A stretch of 64,000 bases of DNA, taken from the NCBI GenBank assembly GCA_965223095.1, contig OZ244979.1, positions 3,038,001-3,102,000 of the forward strand, given 5' to 3'. The stretch comes from J054 sp965223095. Lineage in GTDB: Bacteria; Pseudomonadota; Gammaproteobacteria; Steroidobacterales; GCA-2729495. The notes below the pieces were generated by a model. The model saw only the letters and a list, made by a program, of their open reading frames with translations. It had not been told where the DNA came from and ran no database searches. Position 1 is the stretch's first letter; every line of letters starts with the position of its first letter. Below are positions 1 to 8,549 of the stretch, piece after piece. A program made the translations under genes and the position numbers.

Positions 1-215
1 AGCAGCACCTCGGGCAGACGAAAATAGTCTTGCCTCGCCAATTGCTCACGCAGAGCCAGACTGAGATCGGTCATTTCTGCCGGGCGCAAAACCGATCGCC
101 CGTAGACCCAACGCATCAGTTGCCGGGCGCGAAATGGCTGCTCGCCCATAGCCACAAAAACCTGCTCTAAGGAACTGCGTGATAGGCCTAACAGATTTTC
201 CGCGGCACTAGCCAT
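1..215 (-). CDS. rlmN: RlmN, 23S rRNA/tRNA adenine-C2 methyltransferase, N-terminal part only
   Basis: RlmN is a radical-SAM enzyme that methylates C2 of adenine in 23S rRNA and some tRNAs. Only about 71 N-terminal residues are visible, because the gene runs off the left edge. The visible part begins MASAAENLLGLSR at an ATG at 215-213 and carries the family's N-terminal accessory-domain pattern: GEQPFRARQLMRWVYG, then an EMTDLS segment and a conserved LPEV-like stretch. The radical-SAM CxxxCxxC motif lies outside the window. The start is 5 nt after the ndk stop, so the two are probably co-transcribed. The ndk-rlmN order is common in Gammaproteobacteria and supports the call. Confidence 0.85.
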   Translation of the reverse strand, partial: MASAAENLLGLSRSSLEQVFVAMGEQPFRARQLMRWVYGRSVLRPAEMTDLSLALREQLARQDYFRLPEVL

Positions 216-220
216 CGGTA

Positions 221-652
221 TTAGCGAGTTCGCGGACAAATTTCATCGTCGCTAAAAAAGAAGGCGATTTCGGTAGCTGCCGTCTCCGCAGCGTCGGAAC
301 CATGGACCACGTTTTCTTCAATACTGGCGGCAAAATCCGCGCGAATCGTGCCCGGCTCCGCATCGGCTGGGTTAGTAGCGCCCATGATCTCTCGATTTTT
401 CGCGATAGCATTTTCGCCCTCTAGGACCTGAACCATCACTGGACCAGAAATCATGTAGTCCACGAGATCTTTAAAGAAAGGTCGCTCCTTATGCACGGCG
501 TAAAAACCTTCCGCCTGCGCCCGGCTGAGGTGCAACATGCGTGCGGCCACGATTCGTAGTCCGCCTTGTTCGAATCGACGGTAAACCTCGCCAATCAAAT
601 TCTTTTCCACTCCATCGGGCTTGACGATGGAGAACGTGCGTTCATTAGCCAT
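221..652 (-). CDS. ndk: Nucleoside diphosphate kinase
   Basis: Ndk transfers the gamma-phosphate from ATP to NDPs and dNDPs through a phospho-histidine. The protein is 143 residues, the usual family length. It starts MANERTFSIVKPDG, has the conserved KPDG loop, and carries the active-site histidine in NVVHGSD. I chose the ATG at 652 because it gives the canonical N-terminus; four extra codons upstream look spurious. It lies between iscA and rlmN, which is where ndk sits after the isc operon in many Gammaproteobacteria. The C-terminus (EICPRTR) is slightly unusual but not alarming. Confidence 0.96.
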   Translation of the reverse strand: MANERTFSIVKPDGVEKNLIGEVYRRFEQGGLRIVAARMLHLSRAQAEGFYAVHKERPFFKDLVDYMISGPVMVQVLEGENAIAKNREIMGATNPADAEPGTIRADFAASIEENVVHGSDAAETAATEIAFFFSDDEICPRTR

Positions 653-669
653 GGATACTCCCAAGCAAT

Positions 670-993
670 CTAGATACTAAAACTTTCCCCGCAGCCGCAC
701 TCACCGGCAGCTTTGGGATTGCGAAAACTAAAGGCCTCGTTCAATCCCGAACGAACGTAATCGACCTCGGTGCCATCGATAAATTCAAGGGCGCCACGAT
801 CGACCACGACTTTTATTTCATCGTGCTCGAACACCTGGTCATCCGGTGAAATCTCTTCCGCGTAATTGACCACATAGGCCAAACCAGAACAGCCGGTTTT
901 TTTTACCCCAATACGTAGACCCACACCGGCGGTATCCTTCGCCAGGAATCGGCGTACGTGTTCGGCGGCTCGGTCCGTGAGCGTGATTGCCAT
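670..993 (-). CDS. iscA: IscA, A-type iron-sulfur carrier
   Basis: A-type carriers receive and deliver Fe-S clusters using three conserved cysteines. All three are present here: one in TGCSGLAYV and two in the C-terminal ECGCGESF. The 107-residue length and the start MAITLTDRAAEHV match IscA. The ATG at 993 is preferred over a 25-codon upstream extension with no family similarity. Upstream lies the degenerate IscU-like gene and downstream ndk. hscB, hscA, fdx and iscX, which normally sit between iscA and ndk, are missing. An ErpA-type role is an alternative, but the context favours IscA. Confidence 0.92.
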   Translation of the reverse strand: MAITLTDRAAEHVRRFLAKDTAGVGLRIGVKKTGCSGLAYVVNYAEEISPDDQVFEHDEIKVVVDRGALEFIDGTEVDYVRSGLNEAFSFRNPKAAGECGCGESFSI

Positions 994-1006
994 AGCGACA
1001 GCCTCG

Positions 1007-1408
1007 TTAAGATTCTGTGACAGAAAGCTGTTTATTGTCCCAAGCTCGCCAACAGTTCCGCAAGGCATCCTCCAAGACTAGCAGCCGGCCTAGCTTTTCC
1101 GCCGGCAGTGCCAGGGATTCGGCCAAATCCCGCGCAGATAGGCGGGCTAGGTTTTCAACCGGCGCCCCGTGCAAGGACTCTGCGGCTAGGCTGCAGGCGG
1201 CTAGGGTGTGCGGGCAGGCGAAAGCGCGAAAGGCAACGGCTTGTAGTCGGCCTGCGTCAACCCGCGCGAAAAAATGCACCACAGTACCCAAACGAATATC
1301 GCCCGCCACGCCCCGTACCGCCACGCCGGTACCGGCCGCCAAATCACCGGCGTAGCGCGGCTCAAAAAAATGGCGCAGCACCAAGTCTGAATAGCGGGGA
1401 TCGTCCAC
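1007..1408 (-). CDS. Degenerate IscU/NifU-N scaffold-like protein
   Basis: A 133-residue protein that aligns end to end with the Fe-S scaffold IscU, from a GTG start 10 nt after the iscS stop. Key residues have changed. The first cluster-ligand cysteine (GAPACGD in IscU) is Ala35, in GVAGD, with the neighbouring aspartate Asp37 kept. The second is kept as Cys65 in FACPHTL. The third, with its preceding histidine (KIHCSIL in IscU), is Gly107-Arg108. The HscA-recognition motif LPPVK reads LPAEK at 101-105. A conventional cluster scaffold therefore seems unlikely; it may be a vestigial or accessory IscS partner. The alignment is by eye. The position between iscS and iscA supports IscU ancestry. 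Confidence 0.8.
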   Translation of the reverse strand: MDDPRYSDLVLRHFFEPRYAGDLAAGTGVAVRGVAGDIRLGTVVHFFARVDAGRLQAVAFRAFACPHTLAACSLAAESLHGAPVENLARLSARDLAESLALPAEKLGRLLVLEDALRNCWRAWDNKQLSVTES

Positions 1409-1418
1409 GCGCAAAAAC

Positions 1419-2579
1419 CTAGAGCGGCGCCAAGGCACGCAAACGTGCCACGTTGTCCGCGATGAGCGCGGCTGCCCGGATGATTTCCGACGAACGAGTT
1501 TGACGACCAAGACTCAAGCGCAAGGAACTTTGGGCCAGCTGCTCATCGCGGCCTAAGCTGCGCAAGCCCGGAGACGGCTCATCGCTGAGCGAAGCACAGG
1601 CAGAACCGCTTGCCAAGGCCAGGTCGCGCAAAGCTAACAATAAGCTCTCGCCTTCGACCCCAGGAACACTAAAATTCAAAATGTGGCAAGCGCGCTGTTG
1701 CGGATGACCGTTCAACAATAAATCAGGAACGCTTGCCAGTCGCGACCATAATTCATCACGTAAAGCCGCAATATTTTGGGAGTCCGTCGGCAAACGCGTC
1801 CGCGCCAAATCCGCCGCACAACCCATACCCACCACCTGCGCTGTCGCCAAGGTACCGGGACGCAAACCTCGTTCTTGACCACCACCGTGCAAAATCGGCT
1901 CCACGCGCCGAATCCGCTCGGCGTCCAGATACAAGGCACCCACGCCCTTTGGGCCGTACATCTTGTGCGCGGACAGCGACAGTAAGTCGATTCGCATGGC
2001 GCGCACATCAATGGGTACACGACCCGCGCTCTGCGCGGCATCCACGTGGAACAACACGCCTTGCTCGCGGCACAATGCACCCAGGTCGGCGATATTCTGC
2101 ACAACACCCGTTTCATTGTTTACGTGCATTAACGACACCAAAATGCTGTCGTCGCGCAGCGCCGCGGCAAGCTGATGAACTTCGATGATGCCTTGGGCAT
2201 CGGGCCGCAGATAGGTGATGCTGAAACCACAGCGCTCTAAGTAGCGGCAGGTTTCCAACACGGATGGGTGTTCATTCACGGCGGTCACCAAGTGCCGGCC
2301 ACGGGATTCGCGAAATCGGGCGGCACCAACTAGGGCAAGGTTGTTCGCCTCGGTTGCCCCCGACACCCAGATGAGCTCGGCCGCGGATGCCCCAATGAGC
2401 AAGGCAACTTGTTCGCGGGCCTGCGCCACAGCGGCAGCCGCCATACGCCCCGGTGCATGATTGACTGCCGAGGCATTCGCGGTGCCGGCCAAAGAACGCT
2501 GACAAGCATCCATGGCATCGGCGACGCGGGCATCCAACGGCGTACTGGCCGCGTAGTCCAAATAAATGGGCTCAGTCAT
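1419..2579 (-). CDS. iscS: IscS-family cysteine desulfurase
   Basis: A PLP enzyme that converts cysteine to alanine and hands a persulfide to Fe-S assembly and tRNA thiolation. The 386 residues begin MTEPIYLDYAASTPLD. The PLP-binding lysine is in SAHKMYGPKG, and the active-site cysteine is in the flexible loop ASGSACASLS. It is slightly shorter than the roughly 404-residue E. coli IscS, mainly at the C-terminus, which in E. coli helps dock IscU; here the adjacent IscU-like protein is itself degenerate. The start overlaps the trmJ stop by 8 nt, implying coupling. No iscR regulator lies upstream. Confidence 0.93.
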   Translation of the reverse strand: MTEPIYLDYAASTPLDARVADAMDACQRSLAGTANASAVNHAPGRMAAAAVAQAREQVALLIGASAAELIWVSGATEANNLALVGAARFRESRGRHLVTAVNEHPSVLETCRYLERCGFSITYLRPDAQGIIEVHQLAAALRDDSILVSLMHVNNETGVVQNIADLGALCREQGVLFHVDAAQSAGRVPIDVRAMRIDLLSLSAHKMYGPKGVGALYLDAERIRRVEPILHGGGQERGLRPGTLATAQVVGMGCAADLARTRLPTDSQNIAALRDELWSRLASVPDLLLNGHPQQRACHILNFSVPGVEGESLLLALRDLALASGSACASLSDEPSPGLRSLGRDEQLAQSSLRLSLGRQTRSSEIIRAAALIADNVARLRALAPL

Positions 2580-3336
2580 CCTCAGCGTTCCGGCGGCAAA
2601 CCCGAGATTTTTTTGCGGCCCGTCCGGAGCCCGGCGCTAGAGCGCTCAGCATGCCACGTAAAATATTCAGTTCATTTTCGTCAATACCCGCGCGATTGAA
2701 CAGGCGCCGCAATCTACGCATCAAATGCCTGGGGTTATCGGGATCCAAAAAGTCGCCAGCCACTAAGGCACGCTGCAAGTGCTCATAAAACAATTCCATG
2801 GCCGCGGACGTCGCAGGCGGATAGCCAGCCTCAGCCACACTGATCGGCTTGCCCAGGGCCAAACGCAACTCATAGGCAATGATTTGCACGGCCATGGCCA
2901 AATTCAGCGAGCTGTACTCGGGGTTACTCGGTATGTAGACCAGTGCATTGCACTTATCTAGATCGATATTCGACAAGCCTGCGCGTTCTGGGCCAAAGAC
3001 CAGGGCCACCGGTCCATCAACGACCGCCTCCCTCACCATGGCCGCGCAATCCCGGGGGTCAACCGCGGGCCAATTCAAACGTCTATGCCTTGCGCTGGCG
3101 CCCACGACTAAACCGCAGTCGGCCACAGCATCAGCGAGATCGGCCGTCACGCGCGCGGTCGTCAAGATATCCAAGGCACCCGATGATCTAGCCCTGGCTT
3201 CCCCGTCAATGGCACAGGCCGGGTTCGCCAACACCAGATGAGAAAACCCCATGGTTTTCATGGCGCGAGCCGCCGCCCCCACATTTCCCGGGTGACTGGT
3301 TTCGGATAAAACAAACTGAATAGGGTGCTGATTCAC
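2572..3336 (-). CDS. trmJ: TrmJ, tRNA (cytidine/uridine-2'-O) methyltransferase
   Basis: A SPOUT-class methyltransferase that 2'-O-methylates position 32 of tRNA. The 254 residues contain the trefoil-knot signatures FVLSETSHPGNVGAAARAM at the N-terminus, LVFGPERAGLSN, and IPSNPEYSSLNLA. It starts at a GTG (3336) with no obvious Shine-Dalgarno sequence. It is divergent from suhB and leads the minus-strand group trmJ-iscS-(iscU-like)-iscA-ndk-rlmN. In E. coli trmJ also lies between suhB and the isc operon, so this order looks ancestral even though iscR has gone. The last ~20 residues are basic and poorly conserved. Confidence 0.93.
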   Translation of the reverse strand: MNQHPIQFVLSETSHPGNVGAAARAMKTMGFSHLVLANPACAIDGEARARSSGALDILTTARVTADLADAVADCGLVVGASARHRRLNWPAVDPRDCAAMVREAVVDGPVALVFGPERAGLSNIDLDKCNALVYIPSNPEYSSLNLAMAVQIIAYELRLALGKPISVAEAGYPPATSAAMELFYEHLQRALVAGDFLDPDNPRHLMRRLRRLFNRAGIDENELNILRGMLSALAPGSGRAAKKSRVCRRNAEDD

Positions 3337-3383
3337 GGGCTAAAGTTAGATATCTGAGCTTTAATTGTACCCAGCCGCCAAAA

Positions 3384-3442
3384 CCAGGTGGCGATCCCAG
3401 GCGCAGGACTTACAATACCCGGCCCCTGGCGCCACCACCTGG
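3384..3442. repeat. Inverted repeat in the trmJ/suhB divergent region
   Basis: CCAGGTGGCG at 3384-3393 is mirrored by CGCCACCACCTGG at 3430-3442, a match broken only by a TGG insertion. A TACAAT hexamer at 3411-3416 lies between the arms and faces suhB; a second TACAAT reads toward trmJ at 3369-3364. I see no convincing -35 element for either. The right arm ends 10 nt before the suhB ATG, so a folded transcript could affect suhB translation. This could be an operator, a leader hairpin or chance. Confidence 0.4.
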
Positions 3443-3452
3443 AACCTCAAGC

Positions 3453-4241
3453 ATGCAAGCGCACCTAAACACAGCCGTTCAAGTGGCTCGCAAAGCCGGC
3501 GATGTCGCCGCGGGCTACTTTAATCGCGCCGAACGGCTGGATGTCCGCAGCAAGGGCCGCAACGAATTCGTCACGCAAGTGGACCAGGCCGCGGAACAGA
3601 TCATTATCGACGGGATTCGGGAACGTTATCCTGATCACGCTTTCTTGGCGGAAGAAGGTGGTGCTCAGGGCGAACATGACTACCGATGGGTCATTGATCC
3701 CTTGGATGGCACCACCAATTTCGTACATGGCATGCCGGTATTCGCGGTCTCCATTGCACTGGAAGTGCGTGGTCAACTAGAAGCAGCGGTGATTTACGAC
3801 CCTACTCGCCAAGAAATCTTTACGGCTTTGCGCGGCGATGGCGCGCAGCTAGAAGGCCGACGCATTCGCGTGAGCAAGCAAAATACGCTAGCGGGCGCAT
3901 TGGTGGGTACCGGCTTCCCCTATCGCGCCGATGAACAAACCATGGATCGTTATCTAAGGATGCTCAAACCCGTCCTGCAACAGACCGCAGGCATTCGCCG
4001 CCCGGGCGCCGCGGCCTTGGATCTGGCCTATCTAGCCGCCGGCCGTATTGACGGCTTCTGGGAATTTGGGCTCAAGCCCTGGGATATGGCGGCCGGCGTG
4101 TTAATGATTCGGGAGGCTGGCGGCATAGTGTCGGAACTGGACGGCGCGGACAATCTATTGGCGACCGGTAACGTCGTTGCCGGCACGCCCAAAGTCCACG
4201 ATGCGTTGAAGACGCTCTTACTGAACAGCGCTGCGCCCTAA
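3453..4241 (+). CDS. suhB: SuhB, inositol-1-monophosphatase family protein
   Basis: A Mg2+-dependent phosphatase of the inositol monophosphatase family. In E. coli SuhB is also part of rRNA transcription antitermination complexes. The 262 residues show the metal-binding motifs AEEGG, WVIDPLDGTTNFVHG and, near the C-terminus, WDMAAGVLMIREAGG. The ATG start at 3453 gives a standard N-terminus (MQAHLNTAVQVARKAGD). It is divergent from trmJ, as in E. coli, and convergent with secF with only 13 nt between stops. I see no strong terminator in that gap. Confidence 0.95.
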   Translation: MQAHLNTAVQVARKAGDVAAGYFNRAERLDVRSKGRNEFVTQVDQAAEQIIIDGIRERYPDHAFLAEEGGAQGEHDYRWVIDPLDGTTNFVHGMPVFAVSIALEVRGQLEAAVIYDPTRQEIFTALRGDGAQLEGRRIRVSKQNTLAGALVGTGFPYRADEQTMDRYLRMLKPVLQQTAGIRRPGAAALDLAYLAAGRIDGFWEFGLKPWDMAAGVLMIREAGGIVSELDGADNLLATGNVVAGTPKVHDALKTLLLNSAAP

Positions 4242-4254
4242 GCCAACAAAAAAC

Positions 4255-5187
4255 TCAAGGCAAACTATCCACTTCTGAATCGGGTTCGGGGGGTAGTAAA
4301 TCGGCCGGCGTCACGTCCAACGCCAAGGCGGTCGCACTCGCGATATAAATGGACGAATACGTACCGACGAACACACCCACGATTAAGGCGATGGCGAAAC
4401 CGCGCACTGCCTCGCCGCCCAACAACAACAGCGCGAACAATACCAATAAAGTCGTCAAACTGGTGATGACAGTGCGGCCCAACATCTGATTGATGGAGGT
4501 ATTCATGATGGCCTCAGCGCCTTCCTTGCGCACCCGTCGAAAATTTTCGCGAATACGATCAAACACCACGATAGTGTCATTCAAGGAATAGCCGATGACC
4601 GCGAGAATCGCTGCCAATACCGACAGATCGAAAGAAAATTGAAATAACGCGAAAACACCCAGGACGATCAGCACGTCGTGAACTAGGGCGGCAACGGAAC
4701 CCACGGCAAATTTCCACTGAAAGCGGAACATTATGTAGGCGAGAATCATCAGTAACGCGAAAATCATGGCTAAGCCGCCGCTCTCGGTCAGCTCCTCACC
4801 GACTTGCGGCCCCACAAACTCCACGCGCCGGCGATCAACTCGCTCCCCACCCGCACTCAGCAGACCAAATATCTCTGCGCCCAGTTTACCGCTCTCGACG
4901 CCTTCCCTGGGCAACACGCGAATCAATACATCCCGTGAGCTGCCGAAATTCTGCACTTGCGCATCGGCATAGCCACCATCTGCCAAACGAGTGCGAATAT
5001 CCGTCAAGTCGGCGGCTTCGTCATAACCAACTTCCAACAGGAGTCCGCCGGTAAAATCGATACCGAAATTTAGACCTCGCGTGGCCAAGCAAAACAGGGC
5101 AACGCCGATGAGTAGCGCGGAAATGACCGCCGCGACCCGCCGCCCGCCGAGGAAATTTATTTCGTTTTGCAGACCGAATATTGCCAT
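4255..5187 (-). CDS. secF: SecF, protein-export membrane protein
   Basis: SecF works with SecD and YajC to pull secreted proteins across the inner membrane using proton motive force. The 310 residues show an N-terminal transmembrane segment, the family motif GIDFTGGLLLEV, a periplasmic domain of roughly 100 residues and five further hydrophobic segments, including GYSLNDTIVVFDRIREN. It is the last gene of queA-tgt-yajC-secD-secF, starting 11 nt after the secD stop. The length is normal. Confidence 0.96.
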   Translation of the reverse strand: MAIFGLQNEINFLGGRRVAAVISALLIGVALFCLATRGLNFGIDFTGGLLLEVGYDEAADLTDIRTRLADGGYADAQVQNFGSSRDVLIRVLPREGVESGKLGAEIFGLLSAGGERVDRRRVEFVGPQVGEELTESGGLAMIFALLMILAYIMFRFQWKFAVGSVAALVHDVLIVLGVFALFQFSFDLSVLAAILAVIGYSLNDTIVVFDRIRENFRRVRKEGAEAIMNTSINQMLGRTVITSLTTLLVLFALLLLGGEAVRGFAIALIVGVFVGTYSSIYIASATALALDVTPADLLPPEPDSEVDSLP

Positions 5188-5198
5188 TGACGCGCTCG

Positions 5199-7043
5199 CT
5201 AGATGGGCAGTCGCTCAAGAGAACGACCCCCGAAAATAAAGTTAACCACGGCCCGCGTGCCAATGATCGACGTGAACATGGACGTGATAATCCCCAGGGA
5301 AAGCGTAACAGCGAAACCTTTAATCGGACCGGTCCCGAAAACGAACAGCACAAGGGCCGCAATCAAAGTCGTGATATTGGCATCGGCAATGGTCGACAAA
5401 GCTTTTTCGTAGCCGGCGTTAATACTGGCTTGTGGAGAATTCCCGTTGCGGAGTTCTTCACGAATGCGTTCAAAAATTAGCACGTTAGCATCCACGGCCA
5501 TACCAACCGTCAGTACGATACCGGCGATACCCGGCAAGGTTAGGGAGGCCTGTAATGAAGACAGCAAGGCCGCGATCAAGATGAGATTCGCGACTAGGGC
5601 AAGATCGGCGATAAAACCAAACACTCGATAATAGAGAATCATGAACAGCGCAACCAAGGCGAGACCGATCTGTATAGCCAACAAGCCTTTGGCGATATTG
5701 TCACGGCCGAGACTCGGACCAACGGTTCGCTCTTCCACTTTATAAATAGGTGCCGCCAAGGCGCCAGCCCGGAGCAACAAGGACAAATCTCGGGCTTCAA
5801 TGACATCTACACCGGTGATTTGAAAGCGGCTACTGAACACACCCTGGATAGTGGAGATATTGATGACTTCTTTTTCCTCGCGGGGCACATCGACCATTTC
5901 GCCATCACGCTCGACGCGATCGCGTTTTTGCTCCACAAACACCACCGCCATCCGCTTACCCAGATTGGCCTTTGTGTTTTCAAGCATTTCCCGAGCGCCC
6001 TTGCTGTCTAGAGTTACAAAAACCGCTGGCTGACCTTCCGAAAAACCAGAACTCGCGTCAATGAGCTGGTCACCAGTAACGACGCGACGGCGTTTCAACA
6101 ACTGCGGACTTTCGGAGCGGTCATAAAACAGCTCGCAGCCGATGGGCGCACGACCTCTGCGTTCAGCTTCTAGGGCGTTTTCGTCATCGCAAACCATCCG
6201 AAACTCCAGGGTGGCTGTCGCGCCGAGCACGCGCTCGGCTTGCGCCGGATCCTGCATACCGGGTAGTTGCACGACGATGCGATCAAGACCCTGACGCTGA
6301 ACCAAGGGTTCGGCAACACCGAGTTCGTTAACCCGATTGCGCAAGGTCACCGTATTCTGATCGATGGCAAAATTACGCCGCTCGCGAATTTGCTCCTCGG
6401 TCATGCGCACACTGATCAGCGGTACATCACCAGACTGGGAGACGGCAATCTCGACATCGGGATCGGCTCCACGCAAGAGTTGTCGCGCGCTCTCTAAATC
6501 AGCAGCGGCATTCAATTTAATGCGTATCGTGTCGCCGTCCAGACTAACGTCGCGCCGAATGCGTTCTTCGCGCAAGATTTTCCTAAAATCGGCGGCATAT
6601 CGATCTAGCCGCTGTTTAACTGCGGCATCAATATCGACTTCAAACAAAAAATGCACGCCGCCGCGTAAATCCAAGCCGAGACTCATGGGCTTAAGACCCA
6701 GGGCGCGCAGCCACTCAGGCGTGCGCGGCGCCAAAGTCAAAGCCACCACATAACCCTTGCCCAGCGTGTCGCGCAGCAAATCACTGGCCTGTAGTTGGTC
6801 TTCGACGCCGCTGAACCGCAATAACAGATTGCCTTCCTCTTCAAACTTGGATGCGATCTGAATGTCTGCTTCTTCCAACGCCAAAGTCGCCGTATTGATC
6901 TCCAGTGCCTCCAACGCCGTACCGTTGTCACGGCTTACTTGCAAGGCTGGGTCTTCGCCAAAAACATTCGGCAGCGCAACCACGAAGCCAATCACAATGA
7001 CGGCCAGAACGAGCAAATATTTCCACGCAGGATAGCGATTCAT
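5199..7043 (-). CDS. secD: SecD, protein-export membrane protein
   Basis: The larger SecDF subunit, at 614 residues the usual proteobacterial length. Visible features are an N-terminal transmembrane segment, LGLDLRGGVHFLFEVD, a long periplasmic region with the P1 head domain, and the C-terminal membrane domain with GMAVDANVLIFERIREE. Conserved acidic residues thought to carry protons lie in that last motif. The ATG is at 7043, 17 nt after the yajC stop. The paralogous C-terminal membrane halves of SecD and SecF are evident by comparison. Confidence 0.96.
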   Translation of the reverse strand: MNRYPAWKYLLVLAVIVIGFVVALPNVFGEDPALQVSRDNGTALEALEINTATLALEEADIQIASKFEEEGNLLLRFSGVEDQLQASDLLRDTLGKGYVVALTLAPRTPEWLRALGLKPMSLGLDLRGGVHFLFEVDIDAAVKQRLDRYAADFRKILREERIRRDVSLDGDTIRIKLNAAADLESARQLLRGADPDVEIAVSQSGDVPLISVRMTEEQIRERRNFAIDQNTVTLRNRVNELGVAEPLVQRQGLDRIVVQLPGMQDPAQAERVLGATATLEFRMVCDDENALEAERRGRAPIGCELFYDRSESPQLLKRRRVVTGDQLIDASSGFSEGQPAVFVTLDSKGAREMLENTKANLGKRMAVVFVEQKRDRVERDGEMVDVPREEKEVINISTIQGVFSSRFQITGVDVIEARDLSLLLRAGALAAPIYKVEERTVGPSLGRDNIAKGLLAIQIGLALVALFMILYYRVFGFIADLALVANLILIAALLSSLQASLTLPGIAGIVLTVGMAVDANVLIFERIREELRNGNSPQASINAGYEKALSTIADANITTLIAALVLFVFGTGPIKGFAVTLSLGIITSMFTSIIGTRAVVNFIFGGRSLERLPI

Positions 7044-7060
7044 AGAACTAAACTTTCTGG

Positions 7061-7387
7061 CTAGACGCTTTTTACCGTGCCCTTGGGCATAACACCGCCA
7101 ATGGTGTGACGTTGCACTTTCAGCACAGTGCCGGGTGCCACTTCGACTTGCACAAACTGATCTTTGACTTCCGTGACCTTGCCCAGCACGCCGCCGGCGG
7201 TAACGACCTCGTCACCGACCACCAAGTTGGCAACCATTTCCCGGTGTTCCTTTTGCCGCTTATTTTGCGGACGAATCAGCAAAAAATAGAAAACGACGAA
7301 TATCAGGATTAGGGGTAAAAAACTCAGCAGCTGATCCTGTCCGCTGCCCGCCTGCTGTGCCCAAGCATCTTGGATAAACCATCCCAT
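7061..7387 (-). CDS. yajC: YajC, preprotein translocase subunit
   Basis: A small single-span inner-membrane protein that associates with SecDF. The 108 residues start MGWFIQDAWAQ, followed by a hydrophobic span of about 20 residues (LLSFLPLILIFVVFYFLLI), then RPQNKRQKEHREM and a cytoplasmic SH3-like segment with VGDEVVTAGG. I rejected a 31-codon upstream extension, which is unrelated to the family and overlaps no ribosome-binding site. It lies between tgt and secD. Confidence 0.95.
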   Translation of the reverse strand: MGWFIQDAWAQQAGSGQDQLLSFLPLILIFVVFYFLLIRPQNKRQKEHREMVANLVVGDEVVTAGGVLGKVTEVKDQFVQVEVAPGTVLKVQRHTIGGVMPKGTVKSV

Positions 7388-7418
7388 GGTGAATTCCGGG
7401 TGAAAAAAACGCCGCGTA

Positions 7419-8549
7419 TTATTGCATATCCCCGCCGGATTGCCGCTGCCGCCGCAAAGACTCGCGCACATAGTCCTCAAAACGGCCGGCCTCGATGGCC
7501 GCGCGCATGCCTGCCATCAGGCTTTGGTAGTAGTGAAGATTGTGAATGGTGTTTAAGCGTGCCCCTAGAATTTCGCCACAGTGCTGCAAATGGCGAAGAT
7601 AGGCCCGGCTGTAGTGCCGGCAGGTATAGCAAAGACAATCGGCCTGCAAGGGCTCGGGATCGTCTCGGTAGCGCGCGTTGCGAATTCGAACCACCCCGTC
7701 GGCCGTAAACAAGTGGCCATTGCGCGCGTTGCGCGTGGGCATCACGCAATCAAACATATCAATCCCTTGCCCTACCGCCATCATCAAGTCGGCGGGCGTG
7801 CCCACACCCATCAGGTAGCGCGGCTGCCGATGGGGCATCTGCGGCAGACAGGATGCTAAGACCCGCGCACGTTCTTGGGCGGGCTCGCCCACTGACAAGC
7901 CACCGATGGCCAGACCGTCAAAGCCAATGTCCATGAGTCCCGCCAAGGAAGCCTCTCTCAAGGCGGGATACATGCCACCTTGCAGGATGCCGAAGATCGC
8001 CGCGCTGGATTGGCCACCAGCCAGTTCATTAAACGCATCCCGACTGCGCCTTGCCCAGCGCAAGGAGAGTTCCATAGATTCCCGCGCCTGCGTTTCAGTG
8101 GCGGGATAGGCGGTGCATTCGTCAAATATCATCTGAATGTCGCTGCCCAGTTGCGCCTGGACCTGCATGGAGCGTTCAGGTGATAGAAATACCCGGCTGC
8201 CGTCCGTGGGAGCCTGAAATTCGACGCCGGCTTCACTCAGCTTACGCCGTTGGGTGAGGCTCCACACCTGAAATCCACCCGAATCCGTCAAGATGGGTCC
8301 GGACCAATGCATGAATTGGTGCAGCCCCCCGTGGCGTTCAATCAGCTCGCTGCCTGGACGCAGCATCAAGTGAAATGTGTTGCCCAAAATGACTTCGGCG
8401 CCCGTGGCGACCAACTCCTCGGGCGTCACAGACTTCACGCTGCCGTAGGTCCCCACCGGCATGAAGGCGGGTGTTTGGATGCAACCACGAGGCAGGCTCA
8501 AACATCCGCGGCGCGCCGCGCCATCAGTATGCAAAAGTTCAAACTGCAT
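7419..8549 (-). CDS. tgt: Tgt, tRNA-guanine transglycosylase
   Basis: Exchanges guanine-34 for preQ1 in GUN-anticodon tRNAs during queuosine synthesis. The 376 residues contain LTDSGGFQVWSL with the catalytic aspartate, the substrate-pocket segment FGILQGGMYPALR, the second conserved aspartate region DMFDCVMPTRNARNG, and the C-terminal zinc site CLCYTCRHYSRAYLRHL. I chose the ATG at 8549 because MQFELLHTDGAARRG matches the family start. It overlaps the queA 3' end by 11 nt and so is probably coupled. Confidence 0.95.
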   Translation of the reverse strand: MQFELLHTDGAARRGCLSLPRGCIQTPAFMPVGTYGSVKSVTPEELVATGAEVILGNTFHLMLRPGSELIERHGGLHQFMHWSGPILTDSGGFQVWSLTQRRKLSEAGVEFQAPTDGSRVFLSPERSMQVQAQLGSDIQMIFDECTAYPATETQARESMELSLRWARRSRDAFNELAGGQSSAAIFGILQGGMYPALREASLAGLMDIGFDGLAIGGLSVGEPAQERARVLASCLPQMPHRQPRYLMGVGTPADLMMAVGQGIDMFDCVMPTRNARNGHLFTADGVVRIRNARYRDDPEPLQADCLCYTCRHYSRAYLRHLQHCGEILGARLNTIHNLHYYQSLMAGMRAAIEAGRFEDYVRESLRRQRQSGGDMQ

